Source: Oscillatoriales cyanobacterium (lineage in GTDB: Bacteria > Cyanobacteriota > Cyanobacteriia > Cyanobacteriales > Laspinemataceae). From it: a stretch of DNA of 64,000 bases. Position numbers and translations under genes: made by a program. Where the stretch lies: the NCBI GenBank assembly GCA_011390955.1, contig JAABRM010000027.1, forward strand, positions 1 to 64,000, written 5' to 3'. The notes beneath the pieces are model-generated. The model was not told the origin of the DNA. It was given only the letters and a program-made list of their open reading frames with translations, and did no database searches. Below, piece after piece: positions 1-7,888 of the stretch. The stretch's first letter is position 1. Every line of letters begins with the position of its first letter.

Positions 1-184
1 CTAAATACGGTTGTCTTGTTTGCCATCAGATTGTGCATTATGATTGTTTCCAATTTAACAGATGACTAACGATTTTATACAACTTTATAATTTTTTACAA
101 GGATTTAGGGGGGCTGCTAACCAACCCCAAAACCTGTCTCTAATATCTGGGTGGGGCGATCGCTGCCCCTGCCCCATGTCGCTT

Positions 185-237
185 ATGGCTAGGTTTGATG
201 GCTAGGTTTGATGGCTAGGTTTGATGGCTAGGTTTAA
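185..237. repeat. 13-bp tandem repeat, four copies
   Basis: Four back-to-back copies of ATGGCTAGGTTTG (the last ends in TTA). It lies in the otherwise featureless first 316 bases, downstream of the 3' end of the PAP/fibrillin gene. I see no other gene in bases 1-316. Confidence 0.9.
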
Positions 238-316
238 TAGCTAAAATTTGCCTAAGTAGGTGCGGCATTACTGCCGTCACCTTCAAGGCTGTTAACGACC
301 AGCAAAAATTAATCAA

Positions 317-943
317 TTAAACTTTGCTTAAAACAAACAGATTTCCCTCGTTGCCCCGTCCAATCCGCAGGTCTCGATCTAAATAGGTGATTTCCACCCA
401 ACCTTGACGGGTGGAATTAATCTGAAAATCAATGGCTTTATATTTATAGGTTTGACCAGCGGCGTGAAGCGAAGCTATCGCGTCAATTAATTGCGCTGGT
501 GATTGATAACCAATGAGACGCTGAAACCCAGTAATGTTGCGTTCAAATTTCACCCGAACCCGCGTGGAAGATTCTGGCTCAAATCGAGCGCTGACACAGA
601 CGATCGCCCCTAGGTAGGGCAAGCCATCGAGTTCGGCAATATTGTAAATTTTGGCCTCTTGGCTGCGAACACATTGATAAATATTGCCCAATTTGGCTAA
701 AGGCAAACGGTCAATATTTAACAGTTCACGGCTGGTGGTATAAAGCAGTCGCCAATCCCCATCAAGCAGATCCAGACGTTCCACGGGTCGGGGGTTGGGG
801 TTACTCAACTCCAACTGGGAAATCGCCGTTTGGATGGTTTCTTTTTGGGCGTTCGTCGCTTGTAAACCCCGATTTTTATCCGCGATCGCCTCTAACAAGG
901 CTGCTTTGCGACTCATCAGCATCTCTAAATTAACCTGTACCAT
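317..943 (-). CDS. PAP/fibrillin family protein
   Basis: A 208-residue protein of the plastid-lipid-associated protein / fibrillin family, which in cyanobacteria and plastids is linked to thylakoid lipid bodies and photoprotection. The recognisable core is LLDGDWRLLYTTSRELL near residue 60, followed by the beta-rich lipocalin-like segment with KFERNITGFQRLIGY and the C-terminal WVEITYLDRDLRIGRGNEGN, typical of family members. The N-terminal 45 residues are helical and charged. There is no signal peptide, so it is probably cytoplasmic or thylakoid-peripheral. The start is the ATG at 943, giving the usual family length. It is transcribed away from the DUF3134 gene, with about 170 bases between the two starts. 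The exact substrate cannot be inferred from sequence. Confidence 0.85.
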   Translation of the reverse strand: MVQVNLEMLMSRKAALLEAIADKNRGLQATNAQKETIQTAISQLELSNPNPRPVERLDLLDGDWRLLYTTSRELLNIDRLPLAKLGNIYQCVRSQEAKIYNIAELDGLPYLGAIVCVSARFEPESSTRVRVKFERNITGFQRLIGYQSPAQLIDAIASLHAAGQTYKYKAIDFQINSTRQGWVEITYLDRDLRIGRGNEGNLFVLSKV

Positions 944-1117
944 TTGTTTTCATGGGAATAACTGAATGGGTGAAGCTCGGATTGTTTTGGCAATCTCCGC
1001 TATGATAATCCATGATAGTTTTAATCCCTAATCGGGATTTAGCATGAGACTTCTCCCACTGCCTCCCCAAGGCTGATGGTTGTCTCCAATTCACCCCTTT
1101 AGTTATTAGGCGTTAAG

Positions 1118-1369
1118 ATGTCTGAGCTATCTGAAATCCGTAACCCTTCTCTGAGTCAAAAACCGCGCTATGAAATCGCGGATGTCATTCCCTTGCAGCA
1201 TGAGACTTCTATTTTAGATTGGCTGGAAAGAAGTGGTCGAATGCTCGATAGAACGAATGAAACTGACGAAAATCTGCTCGAATCCGAGGAAGAAATTGCG
1301 GAACTGATTGAAAATGACGGTAAGTACGATGATGATGATGACGATGACATCCTGGTCGATGATGACTAA
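1118..1369 (+). CDS. DUF3134-type small acidic protein
   Basis: An 83-residue protein that begins MSELSEIRNPSLSQ, contains VIPLQHETSILDWLE, and ends in an Asp-rich tail of seven consecutive aspartates plus DDD. The first half matches my memory of the cyanobacterial DUF3134 family (small proteins of unknown function with a conserved TSILDWLE-like helix). The acidic tail is encoded by a (GAT/GAC)n run, so its length may vary between strains. It is soluble, with no signal peptide. It stands alone between the PAP/fibrillin gene (divergent) and mraY. No function is known to me. Confidence 0.7.
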   Translation: MSELSEIRNPSLSQKPRYEIADVIPLQHETSILDWLERSGRMLDRTNETDENLLESEEEIAELIENDGKYDDDDDDDILVDDD

Positions 1370-1567
1370 GCCATTATCAGCTAACAGCTATCAGCTATCA
1401 GCGGCCAGTTATCCGCGATCGGCGGTCAGTTAAAAGTTAATTAAAAATTAACAGGCGCGAGAAACCGAGTCGCGCCGATCGCCGATCGCCCCTGGGTCGA
1501 TCCTTCTCTTGACCGTCCAAGCGATCGCCCTGTATCGATGAAATTGTGAGGAGTGAAGTGAAAATCT

Positions 1568-2665
1568 GTGGACGCTAAATTATTATCCTTTAAATCATTG
1601 GGACTCTCTGGAACCTATTTGTTCCGGATCCTAACCCTCTGTTTGACTACCTCTGCTCTGATATTAGATGGAAGTAAGGGTAGATTTACTGAGAATCTGC
1701 AATTCTCTCTCACCTTACCCCTCGTGGTTAGTGCCATTTTCACCGCTGTTGTCGGCTATTGGGTGGTGCCATTACTGCGTCAACTCAAAGCGGGGCAAGT
1801 TATTCGCGAAGATGGCCCACAAGCACATTTAAAAAAAGGTGGCACGCCAACTATGGGAGGCGTGTTTTTTATTCCCGTCGGGGTTCTGGTTGCCGTGGTT
1901 TTGTCTGGTTTTTCCGCCGTAGTAGTTGCCGTGGCTGCCTTGACCTTGGCTTATGGGGCGATCGGCTGGTTGGATGATTGGCAAATTCTGCTGAAAAAAT
2001 CCAACAAAGGCATTTCCCCCCGGATGAAACTGGGATTACAAGTTATTACAGCGATAATATTTTGTTTGTGGTTAGCCCTAACTCAACCGGCAAGTCTGAC
2101 TAATATCGCCCTGCCTTTTGGTCAAGTTCTACCTTTAGGTTTGTTATTTTGGCCTTTGGCCGCATTTGTCCTAGCAGCGGAAAGTAATTCTACTAACTTG
2201 ACCGATGGTTTGGACGGATTGATGGGTGGAACTGGGGCGATCGCCTTTTTTGGTTTAGGGGTAGTGGTCGCACCCAATTTTCCTGATTTAATGGTTTTTT
2301 GTGCTGCCATGAGTGGCAGTTGCCTGGGTTTCTTGCTATACAATCGCAACCCAGCCCAAGTCTTTATGGGGGATACAGGTTCTCTTGCTCTCGGCGGCGC
2401 CTTGGCAGGGGTGGCATTACTCAGTAATAGTCTTTGGTCTTTATTTTTAATTAGCGGCATTTTCTTTGTGGAAGCCCTCTCGGTAATCGCCCAAGTTGGC
2501 TATTATAAAGCCACAAAAGACCCTGATGGAGTGGGGAAACGTCTCTTGAAAATGGCCCCGATTCACCATCATTTAGAACTCAGTGGTTGGTCAGAAATTC
2601 AAGTAGTCGGAGTGTTTTATTTGATTAATGCCCTGCTCGTTTTTCTCAGTTTGGTGATTCGTTAA
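1568..2665 (+). CDS. mraY: Phospho-N-acetylmuramoyl-pentapeptide-transferase
   Basis: MraY transfers phospho-MurNAc-pentapeptide from UDP to undecaprenyl phosphate, giving lipid I, the first membrane step of peptidoglycan synthesis. The 365-residue polytopic protein shows the family landmarks in order: GGTPTMGG near residue 92, the Asp pair in GWLDDW near 134, NLTDGLDGLMGG near 210, the catalytic-site FMGDTGS near 266, and the APIHHHLE histidine triplet near 333. The chosen start is a GTG at 1568; the N-terminus before the first membrane helix is longer than in E. coli, as is common in cyanobacteria. A GAGGAG lies about 15 bases upstream. It is monocistronic here and not within a dcw cluster. 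The partner murJ (lipid II flippase) lies 30 kb downstream. Confidence 0.97.
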   Translation: MDAKLLSFKSLGLSGTYLFRILTLCLTTSALILDGSKGRFTENLQFSLTLPLVVSAIFTAVVGYWVVPLLRQLKAGQVIREDGPQAHLKKGGTPTMGGVFFIPVGVLVAVVLSGFSAVVVAVAALTLAYGAIGWLDDWQILLKKSNKGISPRMKLGLQVITAIIFCLWLALTQPASLTNIALPFGQVLPLGLLFWPLAAFVLAAESNSTNLTDGLDGLMGGTGAIAFFGLGVVVAPNFPDLMVFCAAMSGSCLGFLLYNRNPAQVFMGDTGSLALGGALAGVALLSNSLWSLFLISGIFFVEALSVIAQVGYYKATKDPDGVGKRLLKMAPIHHHLELSGWSEIQVVGVFYLINALLVFLSLVIR

Positions 2666-2745
2666 TTGACATTTGTTCCTAAATTTATTCAGAACGCGAT
2701 CGCCAGCGATCTAGTCATTTCAATTGTGATTTCGACAAAACATCA

Positions 2746-2766
2746 GGGGCGCAAGCATTGCGCCCC
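2746..2766. repeat. Short perfect hairpin downstream of mraY
   Basis: A 9-bp perfect stem GGGGCGCAA / TTGCGCCCC with a GCA loop, about 80 bases after the mraY stop and without a T-run. It is probably part of a dispersed repeat (similar 'GGGCGAAGCATT' stretches occur near 61.6 kb) rather than a clean intrinsic terminator. The rest of 2666-2957 shows only HIP1 palindromes and AT-rich DNA. Confidence 0.6.
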
Positions 2767-2957
2767 TACAAATTGTACTAATCTTGAATTGAAATAACTA
2801 TATCAATTCAAGCGATCGCGCTATTCTGAATCATTAATTTTTGGCCAGTTCCCAGATTAATTTTAGGGTCGATATCCGGTTTTATCTAAATAAAAAAATA
2901 GAATAAATATATTAAACAAAATATCAGCAAAATAATCGTTTTTGGGATAAAAAATTA

Positions 2958-3941
2958 ATGCAAAACACCGAAACTTTTAGTTTTCTTCCTTTAGTTTCCG
3001 TAGTTATCCCTATTTATAATGGGGAAAACGATTTACCGGATTTATTAGCGTGTCTGCGGCAGCAAAGTTATCCCCATACGGAAGTAGAATACTTACTCGT
3101 TGATAATAATAGCAGCGATCGCACCCGCGAAATTCTGGAAGCAGCCGCCGCATCCAGTTCCAAAAATCAATCATCTGCCATTAAGCTTTACCCCTTAAAT
3201 CAAAATCAAATCCAAAGTTCCTATGCTGCCCGGAATACGGGGATTCAAGCCGCCAAAGGGGAAATCATTGCCTTTACCGATGCTGACTGTCGGCCAAAAC
3301 CGGACTGGCTGACTAATTTAATTCAACCATTTACCGCCGAAACCGTGGGAATCGTCGCCGGAGAAATTGTCGCCCTATCCGGTACAACTGTTTGGGAAAA
3401 ATACGCCGATTTGCAAGAAACTTTATCCCAAAAACATACCCTGGCTAATTCCTTTTGTCCTTATGGCCAAACCGCAAATTTAGCCATTCGCAGTTCTATT
3501 TTTACAGAAATAGGCTTATTTCGTCCTTACCTTACCACCGGGGGAGATGCGGATATTTGTTGGCGAATTTTAAGAGAGACTAATTGGCAGATAAAATTTG
3601 CTCCCTTAGCTTTGGTTGAACATCGTCACCGTTCAACTTTACGGCAACTGAAAAGTCAGTGGCGCCGCTATGGAGAATCTAATCGTTATTTGCACGAACT
3701 GCACGGGGTTGAGTTGATGCGCGAACTCACCTTCCGGGAATCAATGTATCGCTTGAGTCGTTGGTTATTAAAAGAATTGCCCATTGCCACCGGGAAAACC
3801 CTTTTCGGGGAAAAAACTCTGGTGGATTTGCTCAAAACTCCCATTGATTTGATCTGTTGGCAAGCGCGAACTGAGGGACAAAGAAGATCGCAGCTATCGG
3901 CAGAGGCAAAGGCGATCGCCTATTTATCTGAGTTGCGCTAA
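2958..3941 (+). CDS. Glycosyltransferase family 2 protein
   Basis: A 327-residue GT-A fold glycosyltransferase. VSVVIPIYNGENDLPDLL opens the nucleotide-binding fold at residue 13, DNNSSDRTREIL near 50 follows, AFTDADCRPKPDW near 105 carries the metal-binding DxD motif, and TTGGDADICWRI near 195 is the acceptor-side ED-like motif. The C-terminal 100 residues are basic (ESNRYLHELHGVEL) with one weakly hydrophobic stretch, so it is likely soluble or membrane-peripheral. It is expected to move a sugar from a nucleotide donor onto a polysaccharide or lipid acceptor; donor and acceptor are unknown. It stands alone: mraY lies 290 bases upstream and repeats follow. Confidence 0.9.
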   Translation: MQNTETFSFLPLVSVVIPIYNGENDLPDLLACLRQQSYPHTEVEYLLVDNNSSDRTREILEAAAASSSKNQSSAIKLYPLNQNQIQSSYAARNTGIQAAKGEIIAFTDADCRPKPDWLTNLIQPFTAETVGIVAGEIVALSGTTVWEKYADLQETLSQKHTLANSFCPYGQTANLAIRSSIFTEIGLFRPYLTTGGDADICWRILRETNWQIKFAPLALVEHRHRSTLRQLKSQWRRYGESNRYLHELHGVELMRELTFRESMYRLSRWLLKELPIATGKTLFGEKTLVDLLKTPIDLICWQARTEGQRRSQLSAEAKAIAYLSELR

Positions 3942-3987
3942 TTTTGCTTTTGACCGCAGAAAAATTAGAAAAATCAGTATTTATATT

Positions 3988-4053
3988 GTAGGGTGGGCAA
4001 AAGTCCACCATCATATATATATATGGTAGGTTGAGTATTTTTGCCCACCCTAC
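3988..4053. repeat. Inverted-repeat element, GTAGGGTGGGC family
   Basis: A ~65-bp imperfect palindrome. The left arm GTAGGGTGGGCAAAA and right arm TTTTTGCCCACCCTAC flank an AT-rich core of alternating AT. A partial second copy follows at 4093-4126 (TTTTTGCCCACCCTA). The flanking sequence GACCGCAGAAAAATTAGAAA occurs on both sides (3951 and 4138), so this stretch has been locally duplicated. The same palindrome recurs at 45136-45196 and, degenerate, at 62700-62736. It is likely a non-autonomous mobile or REP-like repeat. It fills most of the gap between the glycosyltransferase and the sigma factor gene. Confidence 0.75.
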
Positions 4054-4261
4054 GAATGTTAGGGGATGTTAGATGAATTTTTGTAAATGATAATATATGG
4101 TAGGTTGGGTATTTTTGCCCACCCTAATTTGGCTTTTGACCGCAGAAAAATTAGAAAAATTAGAAAAATTAGAAAAATCAGAAAAAGAAAAAAGAGCGAT
4201 CGCAAAGATATCCATTCGTTCCGTAAATTGGGCATGATGAATCAAAAGTCCTGGAAAGATT

Positions 4262-4290
4262 GAACCTTTTTTTCGCCCCTCTGGTCTAAA
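4262..4290 (+). promoter_or_regulatory. ECF-type promoter of the sigma factor operon
   Basis: A -35 element GAACCTT at 4262-4268 and a -10 element GTCTAAA at 4284-4290, with 15 bases between them. This resembles sigma-E promoters (GGAACTT / TCTRA). The same two elements at the same spacing occur three times before the Spy-like gene, which supports autoregulation by the ECF sigma factor encoded just downstream. Confidence 0.8.
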
Positions 4291-4334
4291 CCCACAGTAA
4301 TCAGACCACAGTGAGGGAGAAACCAGAGGTGTTG

Positions 4335-4904
4335 ATGGTTTCAGCGGATGTTAACCAAAATGAGGGGTCAGATGCGGATCTGGTACAGCGTTGTCTAAAG
4401 GGCGATCGCCAAACTTTTCGAGTCTTGTACCAGCGCTATCAGCATAAAGTCAGATCCACGCTTTACCAGTTGTGTGGTGGATCGGTGTTGGATGATTTGG
4501 TGCAAGATGTGTTTTTGCGAGCCTGGAAAGGACTGCCTAAGTTGAAAAATCCGCAGCATTTTTCCACCTGGCTGTATAGAATTACTTGGAATGTGGCTAC
4601 GGATCGGCGACAGCAATTTGCCAAACAACGTTCTGAGCAGGAAACCCTGAATAATCAGGCTGAATTCACCACCTCAGACCCTTCTGATTTGATGCACTTA
4701 CATTATCAAGATTTAGTCAAAAGAGGATTGGCTGAATTGAGTTTTGACCACCGCACGATTTTGGTGTTGCATGACTTAGAAGATTTGCCACAAAAGCAGA
4801 TTGCGGAAATTTTAGCGGTGCCGGTGGGAACGGTGAAGTCTCGCTTATTTCATGCGCGGGCGGCGATGCGGAAATTTTTAGAAAAACAGGGGGTTCAATT
4901 ATGA
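4335..4904 (+). CDS. ECF-family RNA polymerase sigma factor
   Basis: A 189-residue group 4 (extracytoplasmic function) sigma factor. Region 2 runs from about residue 15 to 85, with ADLVQRCLKGDRQTFRVLY and DDLVQDVFLRAWKGLPKL (core binding and -10 recognition). Region 4 is in the last 60 residues, with LPQKQIAEILAVPVGTVKSRL (helix-turn-helix for the -35). I chose the ATG at 4335 because AGAGG sits 5 bases before it; a GTG at 4311 in the same frame would add eight residues. The stop overlaps the start of the next gene (ATGA), typical of sigma / anti-sigma pairs. A promoter of the type it probably recognises lies just upstream. It probably responds to envelope stress, given the Spy/CpxP-like gene downstream. 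Confidence 0.93.
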   Translation: MVSADVNQNEGSDADLVQRCLKGDRQTFRVLYQRYQHKVRSTLYQLCGGSVLDDLVQDVFLRAWKGLPKLKNPQHFSTWLYRITWNVATDRRQQFAKQRSEQETLNNQAEFTTSDPSDLMHLHYQDLVKRGLAELSFDHRTILVLHDLEDLPQKQIAEILAVPVGTVKSRLFHARAAMRKFLEKQGVQL

Positions 4905-5251
4905 ATAAGTTGCCAAATAATGACCAAAAGCTGGTGGATTTTATCCGCCAAAATCGTCCAGATTTGCCACCAGAAAATCTGGATTTGGAAGCACAGCTTA
5001 TGGCAGCGGTGGCGGCAAATCCCCGGTCAGAATCGAGGCAGAATTCTTCGGTGATTCCTTTCCGGCGGCGGAGTTTATGGCTGATGCCACCAGCGATCGC
5101 GGCGGGTTTGTTGATGGCTTGGGGAACCAATCGCCTGTTAACTCCGCCACCTCCAACGGCCACTGAACTCGCGAGTTTAGAAGTTTTTATTGAAAATACT
5201 TGGGATGGGGTTTTTGATGAATATCCTCAAGGTTGGGATTTGGGCTTTTAA
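4901..5251 (+). CDS. Putative anti-sigma factor (single-span membrane protein)
   Basis: A 116-residue protein translationally coupled to the sigma factor by a 4-base overlap. The first 60 residues are soluble and acidic (NNDQKLVDFIRQNRPDLPPENLDLEAQLM). One membrane segment follows (LWLMPPAIAAGLLMAWGT), then a short proline-rich periplasmic tail that includes WDGVFDEYPQGWD. I see no zinc-binding HxxxCxxC motif. Size, topology and position fit an anti-sigma factor that holds the ECF sigma at the membrane, but the assignment rests mainly on context. Confidence 0.6.
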   Translation: MNKLPNNDQKLVDFIRQNRPDLPPENLDLEAQLMAAVAANPRSESRQNSSVIPFRRRSLWLMPPAIAAGLLMAWGTNRLLTPPPPTATELASLEVFIENTWDGVFDEYPQGWDLGF

Positions 5252-5272
5252 GCAAAAATTTCAATTTCCCTT

Positions 5273-5454
5273 GAACCTTTGGGAACGACCCCTGGTCTAA
5301 AGGTTCAGAAGTTTAGAAATTATCCCAGATTAGGGAAAAAATTAATTTGAACCTTTTTTGAATTTACCTGGTCTAAAGGTTCAGGAGTTGAGAAATTATC
5401 CCAGATTAGGGAAAAAAATTAATTTGAACCTTTTTTGAATTTACCTGGTCTAAA
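5273..5454 (+). promoter_or_regulatory. Three tandem ECF-type promoters before the Spy-like gene
   Basis: GAACCTT/GTCTAAA pairs occur at 5273-5301, 5349-5377 and 5426-5454, each with exactly 15 bases between the elements. They lie in direct repeats of 76-77 bases. Each -10 runs into AAAGGTTCA, the reverse complement of the -35 region TGAACCTTT, so every promoter is also bracketed by a 9-bp inverted repeat; this feature is absent from the sigma operon promoter. The last -10 ends 60 bases before the coding start. Confidence 0.8.
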
Positions 5455-5514
5455 GGTTCAGAAATTATCCCGCAGGATAAATTCGCCAGTTTACTGATTT
5501 ACTTAGAGGATACT

Positions 5515-6114
5515 ATGATGTTCTTCAGTCGTTTTGCTAGTTTGGCTATTCTGATGGTGGCGTTGAGTGGGACAGCAGCGATCGCGGCTCCTGAAGCTGT
5601 GTCTTACGATCGGTTCGATCAAACAATCGCCCAAGGTCCAGGGGGTCGCGATCGCGGTCCGGGTAACGCTTCAGGTAGAGGCGGCGATCGCTGGATTTCT
5701 AAGTTGAATTTGAGCGCCGACCAACAGCAACAAATTGAACAAATTCGTCAATCATCTCAGGGTGAATTGGATCGATTACGAGAACAAACTCGTCAAGCCC
5801 ACGAGCAAATGCGTCAATTAATGAGTTCTAATGCTTCTGATAGTCAACTGCGAAATCAACATCGACAACTGCAAGAATTAAATCAGCAAATGGCGAATTT
5901 GCGATTTGAACAAATGTTAAAAATTCGCGGCGTTTTAACCGAAGCACAACGACGGGAACTGGCTGAGAATATGCAGGAACGTTGGGACGACGATGAAGAT
6001 GGCGGTGGTCGCAGTCGCGGTCAAGGTCGCAGCCAAGGTCAAGGTCAAGGTCAAGGTCGCAGTCAAGGTCAAGGTCAAGGCCAAGGTCAAGGCCGCAGTC
6101 AAGCATTAAAATAA
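5515..6114 (+). CDS. Spy/CpxP-family-like periplasmic protein with Gly-Gln-rich tail
   Basis: A 199-residue exported protein. A signal peptide (SRFASLAILMVALSGTAAIAA) occupies the first ~25 residues. The helical core contains two LTxxQ-like motifs, LNLSADQQQQI near residue 63 and VLTEAQRREL near 141, the hallmark of Spy/CpxP chaperones. The last 35 residues are a low-complexity tail made of GQ/GR/SQ repeats, encoded by CAAGGT/CAAGGC hexamers, and probably variable in length. Spy-like proteins protect or monitor periplasmic proteins under envelope or metal stress. Three tandem ECF promoters precede it, so it is probably the main output of the sigma factor upstream. A strong terminator follows. 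Confidence 0.8.
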   Translation: MMFFSRFASLAILMVALSGTAAIAAPEAVSYDRFDQTIAQGPGGRDRGPGNASGRGGDRWISKLNLSADQQQQIEQIRQSSQGELDRLREQTRQAHEQMRQLMSSNASDSQLRNQHRQLQELNQQMANLRFEQMLKIRGVLTEAQRRELAENMQERWDDDEDGGGRSRGQGRSQGQGQGQGRSQGQGQGQGQGRSQALK

Positions 6115-6169
6115 TCGGGAATTTTTTCGGATTCACCGATTCGGGAATCTCCTGAGATCAAATAATCAA

Positions 6170-6206
6170 TTGTGGGATGGGTTTTTTACCTATCCCACAA
6201 TTTTTA
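6170..6206 (+). terminator. Rho-independent terminator after the Spy-like gene
   Basis: A 9-bp perfect stem TTGTGGGAT / ATCCCACAA with a T-rich loop, followed by TTTTTA. It ends the sigma / anti-sigma / Spy-like transcription unit. Confidence 0.85.
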
Positions 6207-6342
6207 TGGGTTGGCGATCGATCGCGCTGCCAATTTCGGGATCCGGCGATCTTGGCGACGCTGAATCGCTGCTGCGAGAAAAGCGATTCACTTTAAATTT
6301 GCAAAAATATAGTATAGTAGTCTTAGCGTTGAGATTGATCGT

Positions 6343-6819
6343 ATGCCCGGAGTCCTCAAACTCAAAATCACAGAAAGTGGCGAACAGCTTAAAACCCTGC
6401 TCTCCAAACAGACAACTGCCCGGGGTCGGGAACGAGTCCAAGCACTGTATCTGTTGAAAATTGGCCAGGTCAGAACACTCAAAGAACTGGCGGTTTTGTT
6501 GGGTCGAGATACCGCTACCCTTTATCGATGGTTCCAACGGTATAAAGAAGATGGCCTTGAGGGAATCCTTGAGGTGAAAAAAGGCCAAGGACGAAAACCC
6601 GCAATTCCCACAGAGGTGATGCAAAAATTAAAGCAACAACTCGATCGAGCGGAAACATTTAGTAGCTACGGGGAAGTAAAAACTTGGTTAAAACGTGAAT
6701 TTGGGGTGGATGCTTCTTATAAAGTTGTCCATGAAGCGGTGCGCTATAAACTTAAATGTAAGCTAAAGCGACAACGCCAAAAAAAGCAGGAGTCGGGGAA
6801 AGGGAAAAATAACCCTTAA
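6343..6819 (+). CDS. IS630-type helix-turn-helix protein (transposase N-terminal part)
   Basis: A 158-residue protein with a helix-turn-helix domain (VRTLKELAVLLGRDTATLYRWFQRY, residues 45-70) and a second winged-helix segment (TFSSYGEVKTWLKREFGVDASYKVVHEAV, residues 107-135). This is the DNA-binding half of IS630-family transposases. The C-terminus is Lys/Arg/Gln-rich and stops before any DDE catalytic domain, and none follows downstream in any frame. Orphan proteins of this type are common in cyanobacteria. It is either an IS630 remnant or a domesticated HTH protein. No terminal inverted repeats were recognised around it. Confidence 0.75.
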   Translation: MPGVLKLKITESGEQLKTLLSKQTTARGRERVQALYLLKIGQVRTLKELAVLLGRDTATLYRWFQRYKEDGLEGILEVKKGQGRKPAIPTEVMQKLKQQLDRAETFSSYGEVKTWLKREFGVDASYKVVHEAVRYKLKCKLKRQRQKKQESGKGKNNP

Positions 6820-7171
6820 ATGCGATCGCCGCCTGCACATAACGGGGATCGATGGTGACAAATCGGGGATCGTTCGTTAAGGTTTGGCGATCGCCGCTAA
6901 TGCGCTGACAAGGGTAATTTCTTGGGAGCGATCGCTTGCCTATTTTCTGTGTAATTGTTGGATTTTACCTAATATTTGTTGACGCCCTTAGACTGATGCT
7001 TATTCAGAGGTAAAATATCAGATAAAATCGAAATTTAACGTAAATTAATTTATTTGCCCAGCAATTTATAATTGTGGCAATATCTCTGAATAAATTTATA
7101 AGTAAATCTCTGAGTGAATCTCTGAGTGAATCTCTGAGGAAAATAGTCTCTTAAAAATCAAAATTAAGCGG
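6820..7171. other. Intergenic region with 13-bp repeats
   Basis: No gene is recognisable. It holds several HIP1 palindromes and three near-identical 13-bp units of the form AATCTCTGAGTG at 7101-7139. Confidence 0.6.
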
Positions 7172-7348
7172 TTACTCAGATGATTCACTATCTGAGGTGG
7201 ATTTTATTTTTATTTTACGAATCATTTCCCTGACCACATCGGTTTTTGTCCGTTTGGTGGCATGACAATAGGCTTCGAGTTTTTCCAGTTCTAGTTCCGG
7301 CAGACGAATGGTGAGAACTCTGTCTGATAAACGCTTTTTAGGTGACAT
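7172..7348 (-). CDS. Ribbon-helix-helix (CopG-like) small protein
   Basis: A 58-residue ORF. It begins MSPKKRLSDRVLTIRLPE, continues ELEKLEAYCHATKRTKTD and VVREMIRKI, and ends in a Ser/Glu tail. The pattern of a short beta strand (VLTIRLP) followed by two helices separated by a KRTKTD turn is the ribbon-helix-helix DNA-binding fold, as in CopG/Arc and many antitoxins. No toxin gene is adjacent, so it is either a free-standing repressor or an orphan antitoxin. The ribosome binding site is weak. Function is not assigned beyond probable DNA binding. Confidence 0.6.
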   Translation of the reverse strand: MSPKKRLSDRVLTIRLPELELEKLEAYCHATKRTKTDVVREMIRKIKIKSTSDSESSE

Positions 7349-7888
7349 AATTTGTGAAGTGGGAGTAAAATTAGAATCCTGGTGTTTCTATTCTATTATA
7401 TGCCGATCGCTCTCTGGGTGATAGCGCCCCTTGAGGCGATGTCATGGAAGTAAAATCACCGGAAATCTTGCGATCGCTTACTTAATTTCCACATCAGCGA
7501 TCCCAGCATCCCGATCCAAGTGAGAGATGGGGCTGAGGTGATGGATATTTGTCAGACCAACCATCATGGGTTATCATAGTGACTCCGATGAATCTGGGCT
7601 GAATTTTGTAACCAGTTTAACCAAATAAATAACTTTTGCGGTTTTCTCCTATCCCTTAAACCAGAGTCGGTGCTGAAATCCCAGGTAAATATTCATTGGT
7701 AAATATTCATTAGGATTGGCATTTTTAAGCAAAATTTTCTATTAACTTAAAATACTCAATCGGCGGGATGATTTTAATAATTTATTTAGGAAAATTTATT
7801 TAGAAAAACTGCCAAAAAAACCAGGATAACCCCGATAAAAATTGAATCAAGCTAGTCCCAGACAAACATTAAAGTTTAATTGAGAATC
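7349..7888. other. Intergenic region before the ABC importer
   Basis: About 540 bases with HIP1 sites and AT-rich DNA. On the minus strand near 7486-7575 there is a 29-codon open stretch (MMVGLTNIHHLSPISHLD and on) that may be a gene remnant, but it is too short to assign. The promoter of the importer presumably lies in the AT-rich part just before 7889. Confidence 0.4.

Noticed and set aside
6343-6819. A complete IS630 insertion sequence
   Set aside because: Only the DNA-binding half is present. No DDE domain in any downstream frame and no terminal inverted repeats were seen.
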